A stretch of 31,807 nucleotides of DNA from Bin5 sp034428435 (lineage in GTDB: Bacteria > Chloroflexota > Anaerolineae > Caldilineales > Caldilineaceae): contig DAOUHY010000185.1 of the NCBI GenBank assembly GCA_034428435.1, positions 1 to 31,807 of the forward strand. The letters run 5' to 3'. The position numbers and the translations under genes were made by a program. Numbering within the stretch: position 1 is the first letter of the stretch; each line of letters begins with the position of its first letter. The notes beneath the pieces were generated by a model that searched no databases, was not told the DNA's origin, and saw only the letters and a list, made by a program, of their open reading frames with translations. Shown here piece after piece: positions 21,990 to 30,071 of the stretch.

Positions 21990-24900
21990 ATGCTGCGAAT
22001 AAAGCGAGTGAATCTAAAAGGATTCAAAACCTTTGCCCAGCAGACCGAGTTCGCCTTTGGTTCGGGCGTAACCGCGATTGTGGGTCCAAACGGGTGCGGC
22101 AAGAGCAACGTAGCCGATGCCATTCGCTGGTGTTTGGGCGAACAGAGCTTCGGTCTTCTGCGCTCAAAGAAAACAGTTGACGTCATCTTCTCAGGAAGTC
22201 ACAAAAGAGCCAGGCAAGGGATGGCGGCCGTCAGCATCGTCCTTGACAATGAAGCCGGTGACCTCAACATCGATTTCAGTGAAGTCGAAATTACGCGCCG
22301 GGCCTACCGCGACGGCGACAACGAATACCTGATTAACGGGCAGAAGGTGCGTCTGCAGGACATTACCCAGCTGCTAGGGCCAAGTGGGTTGGGAAGGCGG
22401 GCCTACGCAGTCATTGGGCAGGGCCTGATCGACCGCGTGCTCAGCTTGAGACCTGAGGAAAGGCGAGCTCTCTTCGAGGAGGCAGCAGGTATCACCGGTT
22501 ATCAGCAGAAACGATCTGCAGCCTGGCGCAGGTTGGAGGCGACGCAACTCAACCTCGAACGCGCCGGCGACATTTTGGCCGAGCTTTCGCCCCGTGTGTC
22601 CAGCCTCAAACGTCAAGCGGAGCGGGCTCTCGAAAGGCTTCAGATCGAGAACGACCTGAAGGATTTGCTGCACGTCTGGTACGGCTATCAGTGGCATCGC
22701 ACACTCAGCCAACTCGCCACAGCCCGGCAGAAGGCCGCGCGCGACCAGAAGACTACCCAGGTACGCCGTGAACGTTTGGACGAGGTTCATACCGGGCTCG
22801 ACCAGCTACGCCTTCGCCAGGCCAGGTTGCGGGCCGATCAGAGCAAACGCAGTCAGATCAGCGAAGCTCGCCATCGCCGGTCTGCCGAGGTAATTCGGCG
22901 CCTTGCCGTCTGCCAGGAGAGGCAGAATCAGATCGCTGTCCGACAGGCAGACCTAAGAGACGGATGCCGCCGACTGCAGACAGAAAGAGAGGCTGCACAA
23001 CAGAGGTTGGTAGCTCTCACCGCTGAAATCGAGAGAGTGCGTGAGGAGCGCAACGCCTGCCGGCAAGCTCTTGACAGACTCCAGATCCAATTGGCAGACA
23101 GGGAAAGGAAACAGAACATTGCCGTGGAACGCTGGCACGAGGAGGTCGCGGCACTGCGCAACGAGGAAGGCCGCAATGCCGGGCTCCGCAGCCGGTTGCG
23201 ACAGGTGGTTGAAAGACGCACGGCCCTCGAGGAGAGATTAAGCAAGACCCAAGAGGAAACTGATAGGCGCAGAGAGGCGTCCAAAGTAGCTGCCGCCGCA
23301 CTGACCGAGTTGGAGGCGGAAAGTGCCCAACGCAGCGCCGAAATCAGCCGGGCGCAGGTCGAGATCGACGCCCTGTCTGACGCCATCGACGTTGGCATGG
23401 ACGCTCTTCGCACCGAGGAAGCGGCGAGGAACCGGGAACAGCGTGAAGTCGAGCGACTGCAGACGCGGCTCGACCTGATTCAGCCGGCTCGCAGCGAAGG
23501 CACAGTCTATGCCAGCGCTGTTCGCTCCATACTTCAGGCATCGCAACAGGGACAGTTGAACGGAATCATTGGGACCGTAGCCTCGTGCATTCAGGTGCCA
23601 GACCGCCTTGAACGCGCAATTGAAGTCGCACTCGGTGCCGCCCTGCAAAACGTGATCGCAGAGACATGGCAGGACACACAAGAGGCCATCGAGCATCTGA
23701 AAAGGGCCGGCGCCGGACGTGCAACGTTCCTCCCCCTGGACCGTCTGCGATCGGGGGGACCAATCGCGGCGCCCACGTCCAACGGCATCGTTGGAAACGC
23801 GGCACGCTCCATTCGCTTCGACTCTGAGGTAGCGCCTGCAATCAACCATCTTCTGCAGCGCGTCTGGATTGCACAAGATCTGGCTGCCGCACGCCATGCC
23901 CTCGACGAACGTGCGGGAAGATCGAGAAACGGTCGCCGCCCTAGAGGACGTTCTTCCGACCATGGCGCAATGCCAACCGTCGTCACATTGGAAGGAGAGG
24001 TCATTCGCCCCGGGGGTGCCGTCACCGGGGGAAACGACGGCCGGCGGCATCGCAGGTCGGTGCTGGCCTGGGAAAGGGAAGCCCGCGAACTGCCTACAGA
24101 ACTTGACCGTGTCTTGGGACAGGCTCGAAAGGCGATGGGAATAGCCCAGGCAACCCGAATTGAGGTCGAAGAGAGGACCCAAAAGAGAGCACAGCTCGAA
24201 AGACAGCAGAAGCGGCTAATTCGAGACACTAAGCTGCGGCAGGCTGAATTGGAGGAGGCCAGGCTGCACGCCGCTCAGGCCAGACAGGAAGCCGCATGGC
24301 AACGAAAGGCAGTTGATCAGTCAGAGACAGATCTGGCCGACTTGGCTGCGCAGGAAGTTCGGCTCAGGACGGCACTGGCGGAGGCCACCCGCTCTCTGGA
24401 TGACGCCCGCAAGCGGGCGAGGATGTCCGAACAGGCGGCACAGACCAGTCAGGATGAGATTCTCCGTCGGCTGGCAGACCTGCGTGCGGAGGCCGCAGCC
24501 GCGCAGGAGAAACTGAGTAACCGGCGCGAGCTCGAGGCAGAGCTGAGCCGCACTCTGGCACAGATCGACAACCAGCTCCAGTCGAGGACAGCAAGGCATT
24601 CAGAGCTTGACCAGGAATCAGACCGGTTGGGTTGCGAGATCGAAAAGGCATCAGCCGAGGAAGCAAAACTGCACGCAGAAGGCGACGCGCATATGCGTAC
24701 GACAGCGGAGATTGAATTGGAGCTAGAGAGGTTGGACAGGAATCTGGGTCGCGCCGAGGAAGAAGAAAGGGCCGGCCAGCAGCTGGTTTTGCAGTCCGAA
24801 TCAGACTGGAATGCCTCCCGGCTTGCCTTGCAGCGGACCGAAGATCGCCTCGAATTACTTCGTCGCGAAATCCGCCAGGATTTCGGGCTCGCTGAGATGG

Positions 24901-25685
24901 AAGAGGCTGTCGGGCTGGCCTACCAACCCCCACTACCACTGCAGGCGCTTGTCGCCCAACTGCCCGTCGTCCACGATCTGCCTGCCGGACTAAAGGATGA
25001 CGTCAAGGAAACTCGCGCACGCGTCCGTCGCTTGAGCAATGTCAACCCGGACGCGCCCCAGGAGTACGAGGAGCTAGCCAGCCGTTTCCGGTTTCTCCAG
25101 GACCAGTCCGACGACCTCGAACGGGCCTCGAGCGACCTGCAGCGTGTCATCAGCGAATTGGACAGGCAAATGGAAGGTGAGCTGCGCCGCACTTTCGACG
25201 CCGTCTCAACAGAATTCGTGAGTTTCTTCAAATTGCTGCTTCAGGGAGGAACGGCACAGCTCTCAATGACCGATCCTGCCGACGTTCTCAATTCCGGCGT
25301 CGAGATTTTCGCACGCCTCCCAGGAAAGCGTACCCAGAGCCTGGACCTTCTCTCCGGGGGCGAGCGCTCTCTGACTGCTTGCGCACTCGTTTTCGCCATC
25401 CTTCGTGTCAGCCCAACCCCGTTCTGCGTGCTCGATGAGGTAGATGCAACACTTGACGAGGCCAACGTCGACCGTCTCCGATCCGCAATCGATCTGCTGC
25501 GCGCACGGACACAGTTCATCATCATCACTCACAACCGGCGCACCCTCGAAATCGCCAACAATATATATGGCATCACCATGCATGATGACGGGGTGAGCAA
25601 GGTGATTAGCCTGAGGCTGGAGGCAGACAAGTTGAACGCACTAGAGGAGGACTATTTTGAACCAGTGGGGGCCGTAGCAATGTGA
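21990..25685 (+). CDS. smc: Chromosome segregation ATPase SMC
   Basis: This 1231-aa protein is a complete SMC. The N-terminal head opens with 'RVNLKGFKTFAQ' and Walker A 'GPNGCGKSN' (32-40). About residues 170-490 and 670-1020 are long heptad-rich coiled coils with many Glu, Arg and Gln residues. They flank a hinge at about 510-660 ('GIIGTVASCIQVPDRLERAI' and 'VVTLEGEVIRPGGAVTGG'). The C-terminal head has the ABC signature 'LSGGERS' (1121-1127), Walker B 'FCVLDEVDATLD' (1145 and on) and the switch His in 'IIITHNRRT'. SMC organises and helps to segregate the chromosome with ScpA and ScpB, which are not in this window. The ATG at 21990 fits the usual family start, though no ribosome binding site is visible before it. 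Confidence 0.96.
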   Translation: MLRIKRVNLKGFKTFAQQTEFAFGSGVTAIVGPNGCGKSNVADAIRWCLGEQSFGLLRSKKTVDVIFSGSHKRARQGMAAVSIVLDNEAGDLNIDFSEVEITRRAYRDGDNEYLINGQKVRLQDITQLLGPSGLGRRAYAVIGQGLIDRVLSLRPEERRALFEEAAGITGYQQKRSAAWRRLEATQLNLERAGDILAELSPRVSSLKRQAERALERLQIENDLKDLLHVWYGYQWHRTLSQLATARQKAARDQKTTQVRRERLDEVHTGLDQLRLRQARLRADQSKRSQISEARHRRSAEVIRRLAVCQERQNQIAVRQADLRDGCRRLQTEREAAQQRLVALTAEIERVREERNACRQALDRLQIQLADRERKQNIAVERWHEEVAALRNEEGRNAGLRSRLRQVVERRTALEERLSKTQEETDRRREASKVAAAALTELEAESAQRSAEISRAQVEIDALSDAIDVGMDALRTEEAARNREQREVERLQTRLDLIQPARSEGTVYASAVRSILQASQQGQLNGIIGTVASCIQVPDRLERAIEVALGAALQNVIAETWQDTQEAIEHLKRAGAGRATFLPLDRLRSGGPIAAPTSNGIVGNAARSIRFDSEVAPAINHLLQRVWIAQDLAAARHALDERAGRSRNGRRPRGRSSDHGAMPTVVTLEGEVIRPGGAVTGGNDGRRHRRSVLAWEREARELPTELDRVLGQARKAMGIAQATRIEVEERTQKRAQLERQQKRLIRDTKLRQAELEEARLHAAQARQEAAWQRKAVDQSETDLADLAAQEVRLRTALAEATRSLDDARKRARMSEQAAQTSQDEILRRLADLRAEAAAAQEKLSNRRELEAELSRTLAQIDNQLQSRTARHSELDQESDRLGCEIEKASAEEAKLHAEGDAHMRTTAEIELELERLDRNLGRAEEEERAGQQLVLQSESDWNASRLALQRTEDRLELLRREIRQDFGLAEMEEAVGLAYQPPLPLQALVAQLPVVHDLPAGLKDDVKETRARVRRLSNVNPDAPQEYEELASRFRFLQDQSDDLERASSDLQRVISELDRQMEGELRRTFDAVSTEFVSFFKLLLQGGTAQLSMTDPADVLNSGVEIFARLPGKRTQSLDLLSGGERSLTACALVFAILRVSPTPFCVLDEVDATLDEANVDRLRSAIDLLRARTQFIIITHNRRTLEIANNIYGITMHDDGVSKVISLRLEADKLNALEEDYFEPVGAVAM

Positions 25686-25803
25686 GTGCGACCCAGCCTG
25701 TTGTTTGGCTGAATCAGCCTCTCATTGCTGCAGCGCTGCACCTTACTCACCGATTTCGAGACAGGTATTGCCTCTGTTTTCTGCATTGCAAATACCCTCC
25801 CAC

Positions 25804-25831
25804 TTGCCAGCCAAAACGGAAACAGTATAAT
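25804..25831 (+). promoter_or_regulatory. Near-consensus sigma70 promoter of the DUF4399-cytochrome gene
   Basis: TTGCCA (25804-25809), a 16-nt spacer, then a perfect TATAAT (25826-25831). The -35 box matches consensus at 5 of 6 positions. The transcript would start near 25838, giving a leader of about 84 nt. It is the best promoter match in the window and suggests that the gene is transcribed on its own rather than from smc. Confidence 0.72.
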
Positions 25832-25921
25832 TCCGTGTGGGATACCACCAGTATACAACCGGCAAACCGCCAGTTGTTCAGTTAACATTTACGGCGACAC
25901 TCACTGCGACGGAGCCTCTCA

Positions 25922-28606
25922 ATGAACAGAGATCACCCCTTGATTCGAGTTGGCGGCCCCATTCTGGGTCTTCTCATCCTCATCTATGTTATCAACTCGG
26001 GGGTCGATACTTTCCAGGCCGATCTGAAGGCGGTTCGTGACGAAGAACGGGAAGCAATGCTGGCCCAAGCAGCGTCGGAGTCGGAACAGGAGGGTCAGGA
26101 GGGTCAGGAGGGTCAGGAGGAAGCACCTGCCCAAGCTCCTTCGCAGGGCGAAGCAGTGCAGGAGGAGTCAGTTCTGCCGGAGGTCTTTTTCCGACAGCCG
26201 ACGACCCACGCGATCGTACCACCCACTTTTGTAGTGAAAATGGGGGCAGTCGGCGTGTCGGTTGACCCGTTAGGCGACGTTCTTCCCCTATCCGGGCACA
26301 TGCACATTCTCGTCAATACCGATTTCATTCCTGCTGGCGAGATTATCCCAACCGACGACCAGCATCTCCATTTTGGCGACGCCTCGCTTGAGACTGAATT
26401 GACACTGCCGCCCGGCGAACACACGCTGCACCTGCAGTTCGCCGACGGTCTCCACACCGCCCTCGAAGGCGACCAGTATCGCGACACTATCATAGTTTTT
26501 GTTGAAGAAGATGCCGCCGACCAATCTGTGGCATTCTTTGATCCTCTCGACGGTACGACCGTTTCATCACCGGTTGAAGTTACGATGACGGCAACCGGCC
26601 TAATCGTCGAACCATCTGGTGAAGTCAACGACGATGCGGGACATTTCCACATCCTTGTGGACACCGACTTCGTCCCGGCCGGGGAAATCATTCCCACCGA
26701 TGAAAAACACCTTCACTACGGCCAAGGCCAGACTTCCGTCTTGCTCGATCTCGAACCCGGCGAGCACACGCTGCGCCTTCAGTTCGCCGACGGCCTCCAC
26801 ACGGCTCTCGACGGCGACCAGTACCGCGACACCATTACTGTCTTCGTCGAAGGCAGGGACGAATCGCCTTCGGTAGGATTTGGAATACCGGCCGATGGGG
26901 AATCCGTAACCTCACCATTCGCAGTCGCAATGCAGGCAACAGGGTTAATCGTCGAGCCGTCCGGCGAGGTCAACGAAGGTGCAGGACACTTCCACATCCT
27001 CGTGAACACTGAATTCACCCCTGCCGGCGAGATTATCCCTACCGACGAACAGCACCTCCACTACGGCCAGGGCCAGACGACCGCCACGCTTGAGCTGGAG
27101 CCCGGTGAGCACACGCTTCGCCTACAGTTTGCCGACGGCCTCCACACAGCCCTCGAAGGCGACCAGTACCGGGACACCATCACTGTCACTGTCGAAGCCG
27201 GCGACGAATCGCCGACGGTAAGGTTTGGACTACCGGCCGACGGGGCAACCGTAACATCCCCCTTCGAAGTGGCGATGCTGGCAACAGGGTTAATCGTCGA
27301 GCCGTCCGGCGAGGTCAACGAAGGTGCAGGACATTTCCATATCCTCGTGAACACCGACTTCACCCCTGACGGCGAAATCATCCCTACCGATGACCAGCAC
27401 CTCCACTACGGGCAGGGCCAGACGACCGCCACCCTTGAACTAGAGCCCGGCGAGCACACCCTGCGCCTACAGTTCGCCGACGGCCTTCACACCGCCCTCG
27501 AAGGCGACCAGTACCTGGACACAATCACCGTCCTCGTTGAAGCCAGCAACCAGTCACCGTCGGTTCAATTCGAGCAGCCGGCCGACGAGGCAACCGTCAC
27601 CTCTCCTTTTGAAGTCGTGATGGCCGCCACCGGTCTTGTCGTCGAACCGTCCGGTGAGGTCAACGAAGGTGCAGGACATTTCCATATCCTCGTGAACACC
27701 GACTTCACGCCTGCCGGAGAGATCATCCCTACCGATGACCAGCACCTCCACTACGGCCAGGGCCAGACTACCGCCACCGTTGAACTTGTGCCCGGCGAGC
27801 ACACACTGCGGCTCCAGTTCGCTGACGGCCTTCACACCGCTCTCGAAGGCGATCAGTACCGCGACACGATCACCGTCCTAGTTGAAGCTGGCGCCCAGTC
27901 ACCGTCAGTTCAATTTGAGCAACCGGCCGACGGCGCGACCGTCACCTCTCCTTTCGAAGTCGTGATGGCCGCGACCGGTCTCATCGTCGAACCGTCCGGC
28001 GAGGTCAACGAGGGTGCCGGACATTTCCATATCCTCGTGAACACTGAATTCACACCCGCCGGAGAGGTCATACCAACCGACGAACTGCACCTCCACTATG
28101 GGCAGGGTCAGACGACCGCCACCCTCGAACTCGAGCCCGGCGAGCACACGCTGCGGCTCCAGTTCGCTGACGGCCTTCACACCGCTCTGGAAGGCGAACA
28201 GTACCGGGACACCATCACCGTAATTGTTGAGGCCCCCCAGTCGATCGAAACAGGGGATTCCGACTCCGATCAGTTGGCGCAGGAAACCATTGACCTGGCC
28301 ATTGAAGCCATGACCAGGACGGGCTGTAACAGTTGTCACGTAACGACCGGACTTCCCGAGGTTGACGCGAACATGCTTGGTCCTGACCAGACAAACCTCG
28401 GTGCCATTGCGGGCACACGTCGAGAAGGCTACAGCGCCGAGGAGTACCTCCGTGAGGCGATTCTCGATCCCAGCGCGTTTATCGTCGAAGAGTGTCCCCT
28501 CGGGCCGTGCCTTCAGGTAATGCCTGTAAACTACGGTGATCTTCTGACTGACGAGGAACTGGATGCTGTGGTTGCCTACCTCCTGTCCCTGACAACCGAT
28601 GAGTAG
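25922..28606 (+). CDS. Membrane-anchored protein with six DUF4399 domains and a C-terminal cytochrome c domain
   Basis: This 894-aa protein starts with an uncleaved signal anchor (about 9-27), then a charged stalk with (Q-E-G)n repeats (56-67). Six tandem DUF4399 units follow, starting near residues 88, 202, 317, 432, 547 and 662. Each has 'GHFHILVxTxF', 'GEIIPTDxxHLHYGQGQT', 'PGEHTLRLQFADGLHTAL' and an edge strand; unit 1 is the most diverged (GHMHILV, HLHFGDAS). The C-terminal domain is a class I cytochrome c: heme site C802-N-S-C805-H806, distal Met867 in 'VMPVNYG', and the closing 'LDAVVAYLLSLT' helix. An extra Cys pair (C858, C863) lies just before the Met. It should lie outside the membrane. 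Clustered His residues may bind metal. DUF4399 is normally a single domain of about 130 aa, so this architecture is unusual. GGAG lies before the ATG. Confidence 0.9.
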   Translation: MNRDHPLIRVGGPILGLLILIYVINSGVDTFQADLKAVRDEEREAMLAQAASESEQEGQEGQEGQEEAPAQAPSQGEAVQEESVLPEVFFRQPTTHAIVPPTFVVKMGAVGVSVDPLGDVLPLSGHMHILVNTDFIPAGEIIPTDDQHLHFGDASLETELTLPPGEHTLHLQFADGLHTALEGDQYRDTIIVFVEEDAADQSVAFFDPLDGTTVSSPVEVTMTATGLIVEPSGEVNDDAGHFHILVDTDFVPAGEIIPTDEKHLHYGQGQTSVLLDLEPGEHTLRLQFADGLHTALDGDQYRDTITVFVEGRDESPSVGFGIPADGESVTSPFAVAMQATGLIVEPSGEVNEGAGHFHILVNTEFTPAGEIIPTDEQHLHYGQGQTTATLELEPGEHTLRLQFADGLHTALEGDQYRDTITVTVEAGDESPTVRFGLPADGATVTSPFEVAMLATGLIVEPSGEVNEGAGHFHILVNTDFTPDGEIIPTDDQHLHYGQGQTTATLELEPGEHTLRLQFADGLHTALEGDQYLDTITVLVEASNQSPSVQFEQPADEATVTSPFEVVMAATGLVVEPSGEVNEGAGHFHILVNTDFTPAGEIIPTDDQHLHYGQGQTTATVELVPGEHTLRLQFADGLHTALEGDQYRDTITVLVEAGAQSPSVQFEQPADGATVTSPFEVVMAATGLIVEPSGEVNEGAGHFHILVNTEFTPAGEVIPTDELHLHYGQGQTTATLELEPGEHTLRLQFADGLHTALEGEQYRDTITVIVEAPQSIETGDSDSDQLAQETIDLAIEAMTRTGCNSCHVTTGLPEVDANMLGPDQTNLGAIAGTRREGYSAEEYLREAILDPSAFIVEECPLGPCLQVMPVNYGDLLTDEELDAVVAYLLSLTTDE
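26087..26121 (+). repeat. 9-bp tandem repeat in the linker of the DUF4399-cytochrome gene
   Basis: The unit CAGGAGGGT occurs three times in full (26087-26113) and once in part (to 26121), coding for Gln-Glu-Gly repeats between the membrane anchor and the first DUF4399 unit. The copies are identical, so the stretch may change in copy number by slippage without shifting the frame. Confidence 0.85.
26183..28249 (+). repeat. Six tandem DUF4399-coding repeats, period 345 nt
   Basis: Units start near 26183, 26525, 26870, 27215, 27560 and 27905. The first step is 342 nt and all later steps are exactly 345 nt (115 codons). Units 3 to 6 share long near-identical stretches, for example around the 'EVNEGAGHFHILVNT' segment, while units 1 and 2 are more diverged. 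This pattern suggests growth by duplication at the 3' side. Confidence 0.9.
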
Positions 28607-28631
28607 CCAGCAGGCACTCTCAGACCAAAAA

Positions 28632-28665
28632 AATCCCCTGACGCTCAACTGAACGTCAGGGGATT
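28632..28665. terminator. Bidirectional intrinsic terminator between convergent genes
   Basis: AATCCCCTGACG (28632-28643) pairs perfectly with CGTCAGGGGATT (28654-28665): 12-bp stem, 10-nt loop. On the minus strand the stem runs straight into a run of T (the A-run at 28627-28633 on plus), a textbook terminator for the 28751-28972 gene. On the plus strand CTCAACCTTTT follows, which is weaker but still usable for the DUF4399-cytochrome gene. Confidence 0.85.
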
Positions 28666-28750
28666 CTCAACCTTTTCTGTTTTGCCCGACCAGTTCCAGC
28701 AACTTCTCTCAGTCTGAATCAGGTCTCTTTCCGGCCGCTGTCTTTGATCC

Positions 28751-28972
28751 CTAGCCGCCGATTGCCAGCAGCAGGACCCAGAGAAAACTGATCGAGCTTA
28801 CGATGCTCACAGCCATCGCCAGGAAGAATCTCGGACTGTACTTCTGCCTCAGATTCAGGGAAGGCTGCCACATTACCGGCAGCATCAACCTTGACCTCAC
28901 AGGCAGAAGTGCCCCAGACCGACTCTTGCTCTTTTTTGGCGTAAATCGTGGAAAAGCGGCTTCATAAGTCAT
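28751..28972 (-). CDS. Small hypothetical protein with one C-terminal membrane segment (73 aa)
   Basis: This protein begins MTYEAAFPRFTPKKSKSRSG, has a basic middle region rich in Arg, Leu and Pro, and ends in one hydrophobic segment (about 48-71, FFLAMAVSIVSSISFLWVLL). The topology suggests a tail-anchored or single-pass protein. I choose the ATG at 28972 because AAGGAGAG lies just upstream and a good promoter follows the same logic 50 nt further out. A clear terminator ends the unit. I do not recognise a family. The clean promoter, ribosome binding site and terminator together make it likely to be a real gene. Confidence 0.6.
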   Translation of the reverse strand: MTYEAAFPRFTPKKSKSRSGALLPVRSRLMLPVMWQPSLNLRQKYSPRFFLAMAVSIVSSISFLWVLLLAIGG

Positions 28973-29024
28973 GGCAGCTCTCCTTAACCAATGATAACTG
29001 AATAAATCCGAAATGATGCAACTG

Positions 29025-29053
29025 AGTATACACGATAAATGTTCAGTTGTCCA
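29025..29053 (-). promoter_or_regulatory. Sigma70-type promoter of the 73-aa gene
   Basis: On the minus strand TGGACA (29053-29048), a 17-nt spacer, then TATACT (29030-29025). Both boxes match consensus at 5 of 6 positions. The transcript would start near 29018, about 46 nt before the ATG at 28972. Confidence 0.65.
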
Positions 29054-29203
29054 TACCCGAACTGAGAATACCACATCCTTGAACAGCAAGCAAAATGGTC
29101 TTACCGGCGTAGCACAGTCTCAAATGCCGCGGCTCAAAGGTTTTGCCAGGATGCTCCGATTCCCCCTTCAGGATTCCCGCCGGCAGTCTCGCCTCTCTAC
29201 AAG

Positions 29204-29512
29204 TCAAAGAGGCCAGGAATCTTCTTCCTCCTGCAGATCGTCCTCTTCATCTTCGAGTTCCGGGTCGCCGTCGTCTACGCCATAAAGACTCTCATCCATA
29301 TCGTCTTCGAAAATCGATTCATCATCCAGCCACTCATACTCTTCTTCGTCTTTGTCGGTAGCTGCGCCTGTACTTTCAAGGATCTCTGCATTCTCGATTT
29401 CATCGAATGTAATGCACGAAAGCGTTACCGGTTCCAGCTCGATTTCATCGGCGTCACACCATCCGTTCAACCAGAAACTACAGCGCTTCTGCGGGCAGCG
29501 CACCCGGCTCAT
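29204..29512 (-). CDS. DUF1540-like small cysteine protein with a highly acidic tail (102 aa)
   Basis: The N-terminal 35 residues carry C6-x4-C11-x7-C19-x13-C33 in 'VRCPQKRCSFWLNGWCDADEI', followed by 'LSCITFDEIENAE'. This pattern resembles DUF1540 domains (V-x-C-x4-C-x-(Y/W)N-x2-C-x-A-x-x-I ... C-x-TF), small metal-binding modules of unknown role. The remaining 65 residues are about half Asp and Glu, with a few Tyr and Trp, and probably disordered. I choose the ATG at 29512 because GGGAGGA lies 9 nt upstream; a further 19 codons with a C-x2-C pair (to 29569) are in frame and cannot be fully excluded. It has its own promoter. Function unknown. Confidence 0.65.
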   Translation of the reverse strand: MSRVRCPQKRCSFWLNGWCDADEIELEPVTLSCITFDEIENAEILESTGAATDKDEEEYEWLDDESIFEDDMDESLYGVDDGDPELEDEEDDLQEEEDSWPL

Positions 29513-29606
29513 TTGGAGTCCTCCCATATGGCGGGCTCGTGGGGCCGCGCATGAAAGACATTTGCCCATACAGAACGCGCCCTCTCTCGGTAAATCGATA
29601 ACTTCG

Positions 29607-29634
29607 AGTATAGCAGAAAACTCAGACCCGTCAA
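29607..29634 (-). promoter_or_regulatory. Strong sigma70-type promoter of the DUF1540-like gene
   Basis: On the minus strand TTGACG (29634-29629), a 16-nt spacer, then TATACT (29612-29607) preceded by TGC, an extended -10. Both hexamers match consensus at 5 of 6 positions. The transcript would start near 29600, about 88 nt before the ATG at 29512. Confidence 0.7.
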
Positions 29635-30018
29635 CCGTTTTCGGAGATATTTGTCCTACTTTTGTATGACTCGCTGCCCATTAGGTTTGTACACTGCGAC
29701 ACTCTCATTGCGATCGTTCCAATTGCCCTCAAATTCAGACCTGAAATTTGCCCGACTCAACACATTTCGCGGTTGAACGCCTGCCGACGAATGCGCGCCT
29801 TCATTGTGGGCGGTCGGCCGTAAGAGGCCCGCCTTCTACGGGGAGATACTCCTGAAGCGCCCCCCGACACATCGACCCGCCAACGGAACCACGTCACACT
29901 CTCCTCTCAGCTGACCAACCGGAAGCGCGCGGCCTCCGACGCAGCAAAATCGCACTGCATTCCCCCTTCCACAGAAACCTTCCTGAACGCATCCTCGTAC
30001 TGTCCTGTAAAGGGCTGA

Positions 30019-30048
30019 TTGGCAACTGCAGCCCTTCTTTTGTAGCAT
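30019..30048 (+). promoter_or_regulatory. Candidate promoter of the yccF-like gene
   Basis: TTGGCA (30019-30024), an 18-nt spacer, then TAGCAT (30043-30048). The -35 box matches at 5 and the -10 box at 4 of 6 positions. The transcript would start near 30055, and GAGGGAA lies just before the ATG at 30072. Confidence 0.42.
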
Positions 30049-30071
30049 CAACACCCATCGAGGGAACATCT

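Larger units (their letters stand above)
29513..30071. other. Divergent intergenic region between the DUF1540-like and yccF genes
   Basis: No gene is seen. It holds the minus-strand promoter at 29607-29634 and a weaker plus-strand promoter at 30019-30048. The middle part (29650-30000) contains no repeat or structure that I can support. Confidence 0.5.

Noticed and set aside
23238..24182. Minus-strand open frame of 314 codons
   Set aside because: Antisense to smc in the coiled-coil and hinge region; no recognisable motif.
25682..25885. Small plus-strand frame starting at a GTG that overlaps the smc stop
   Set aside because: No ribosome binding site, composition unlike a protein, and it runs through the promoter of the next gene.
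26183..28249. CRISPR-like regular repeat array
   Set aside because: The 345-nt period is fully inside a reading frame and codes for protein domains.
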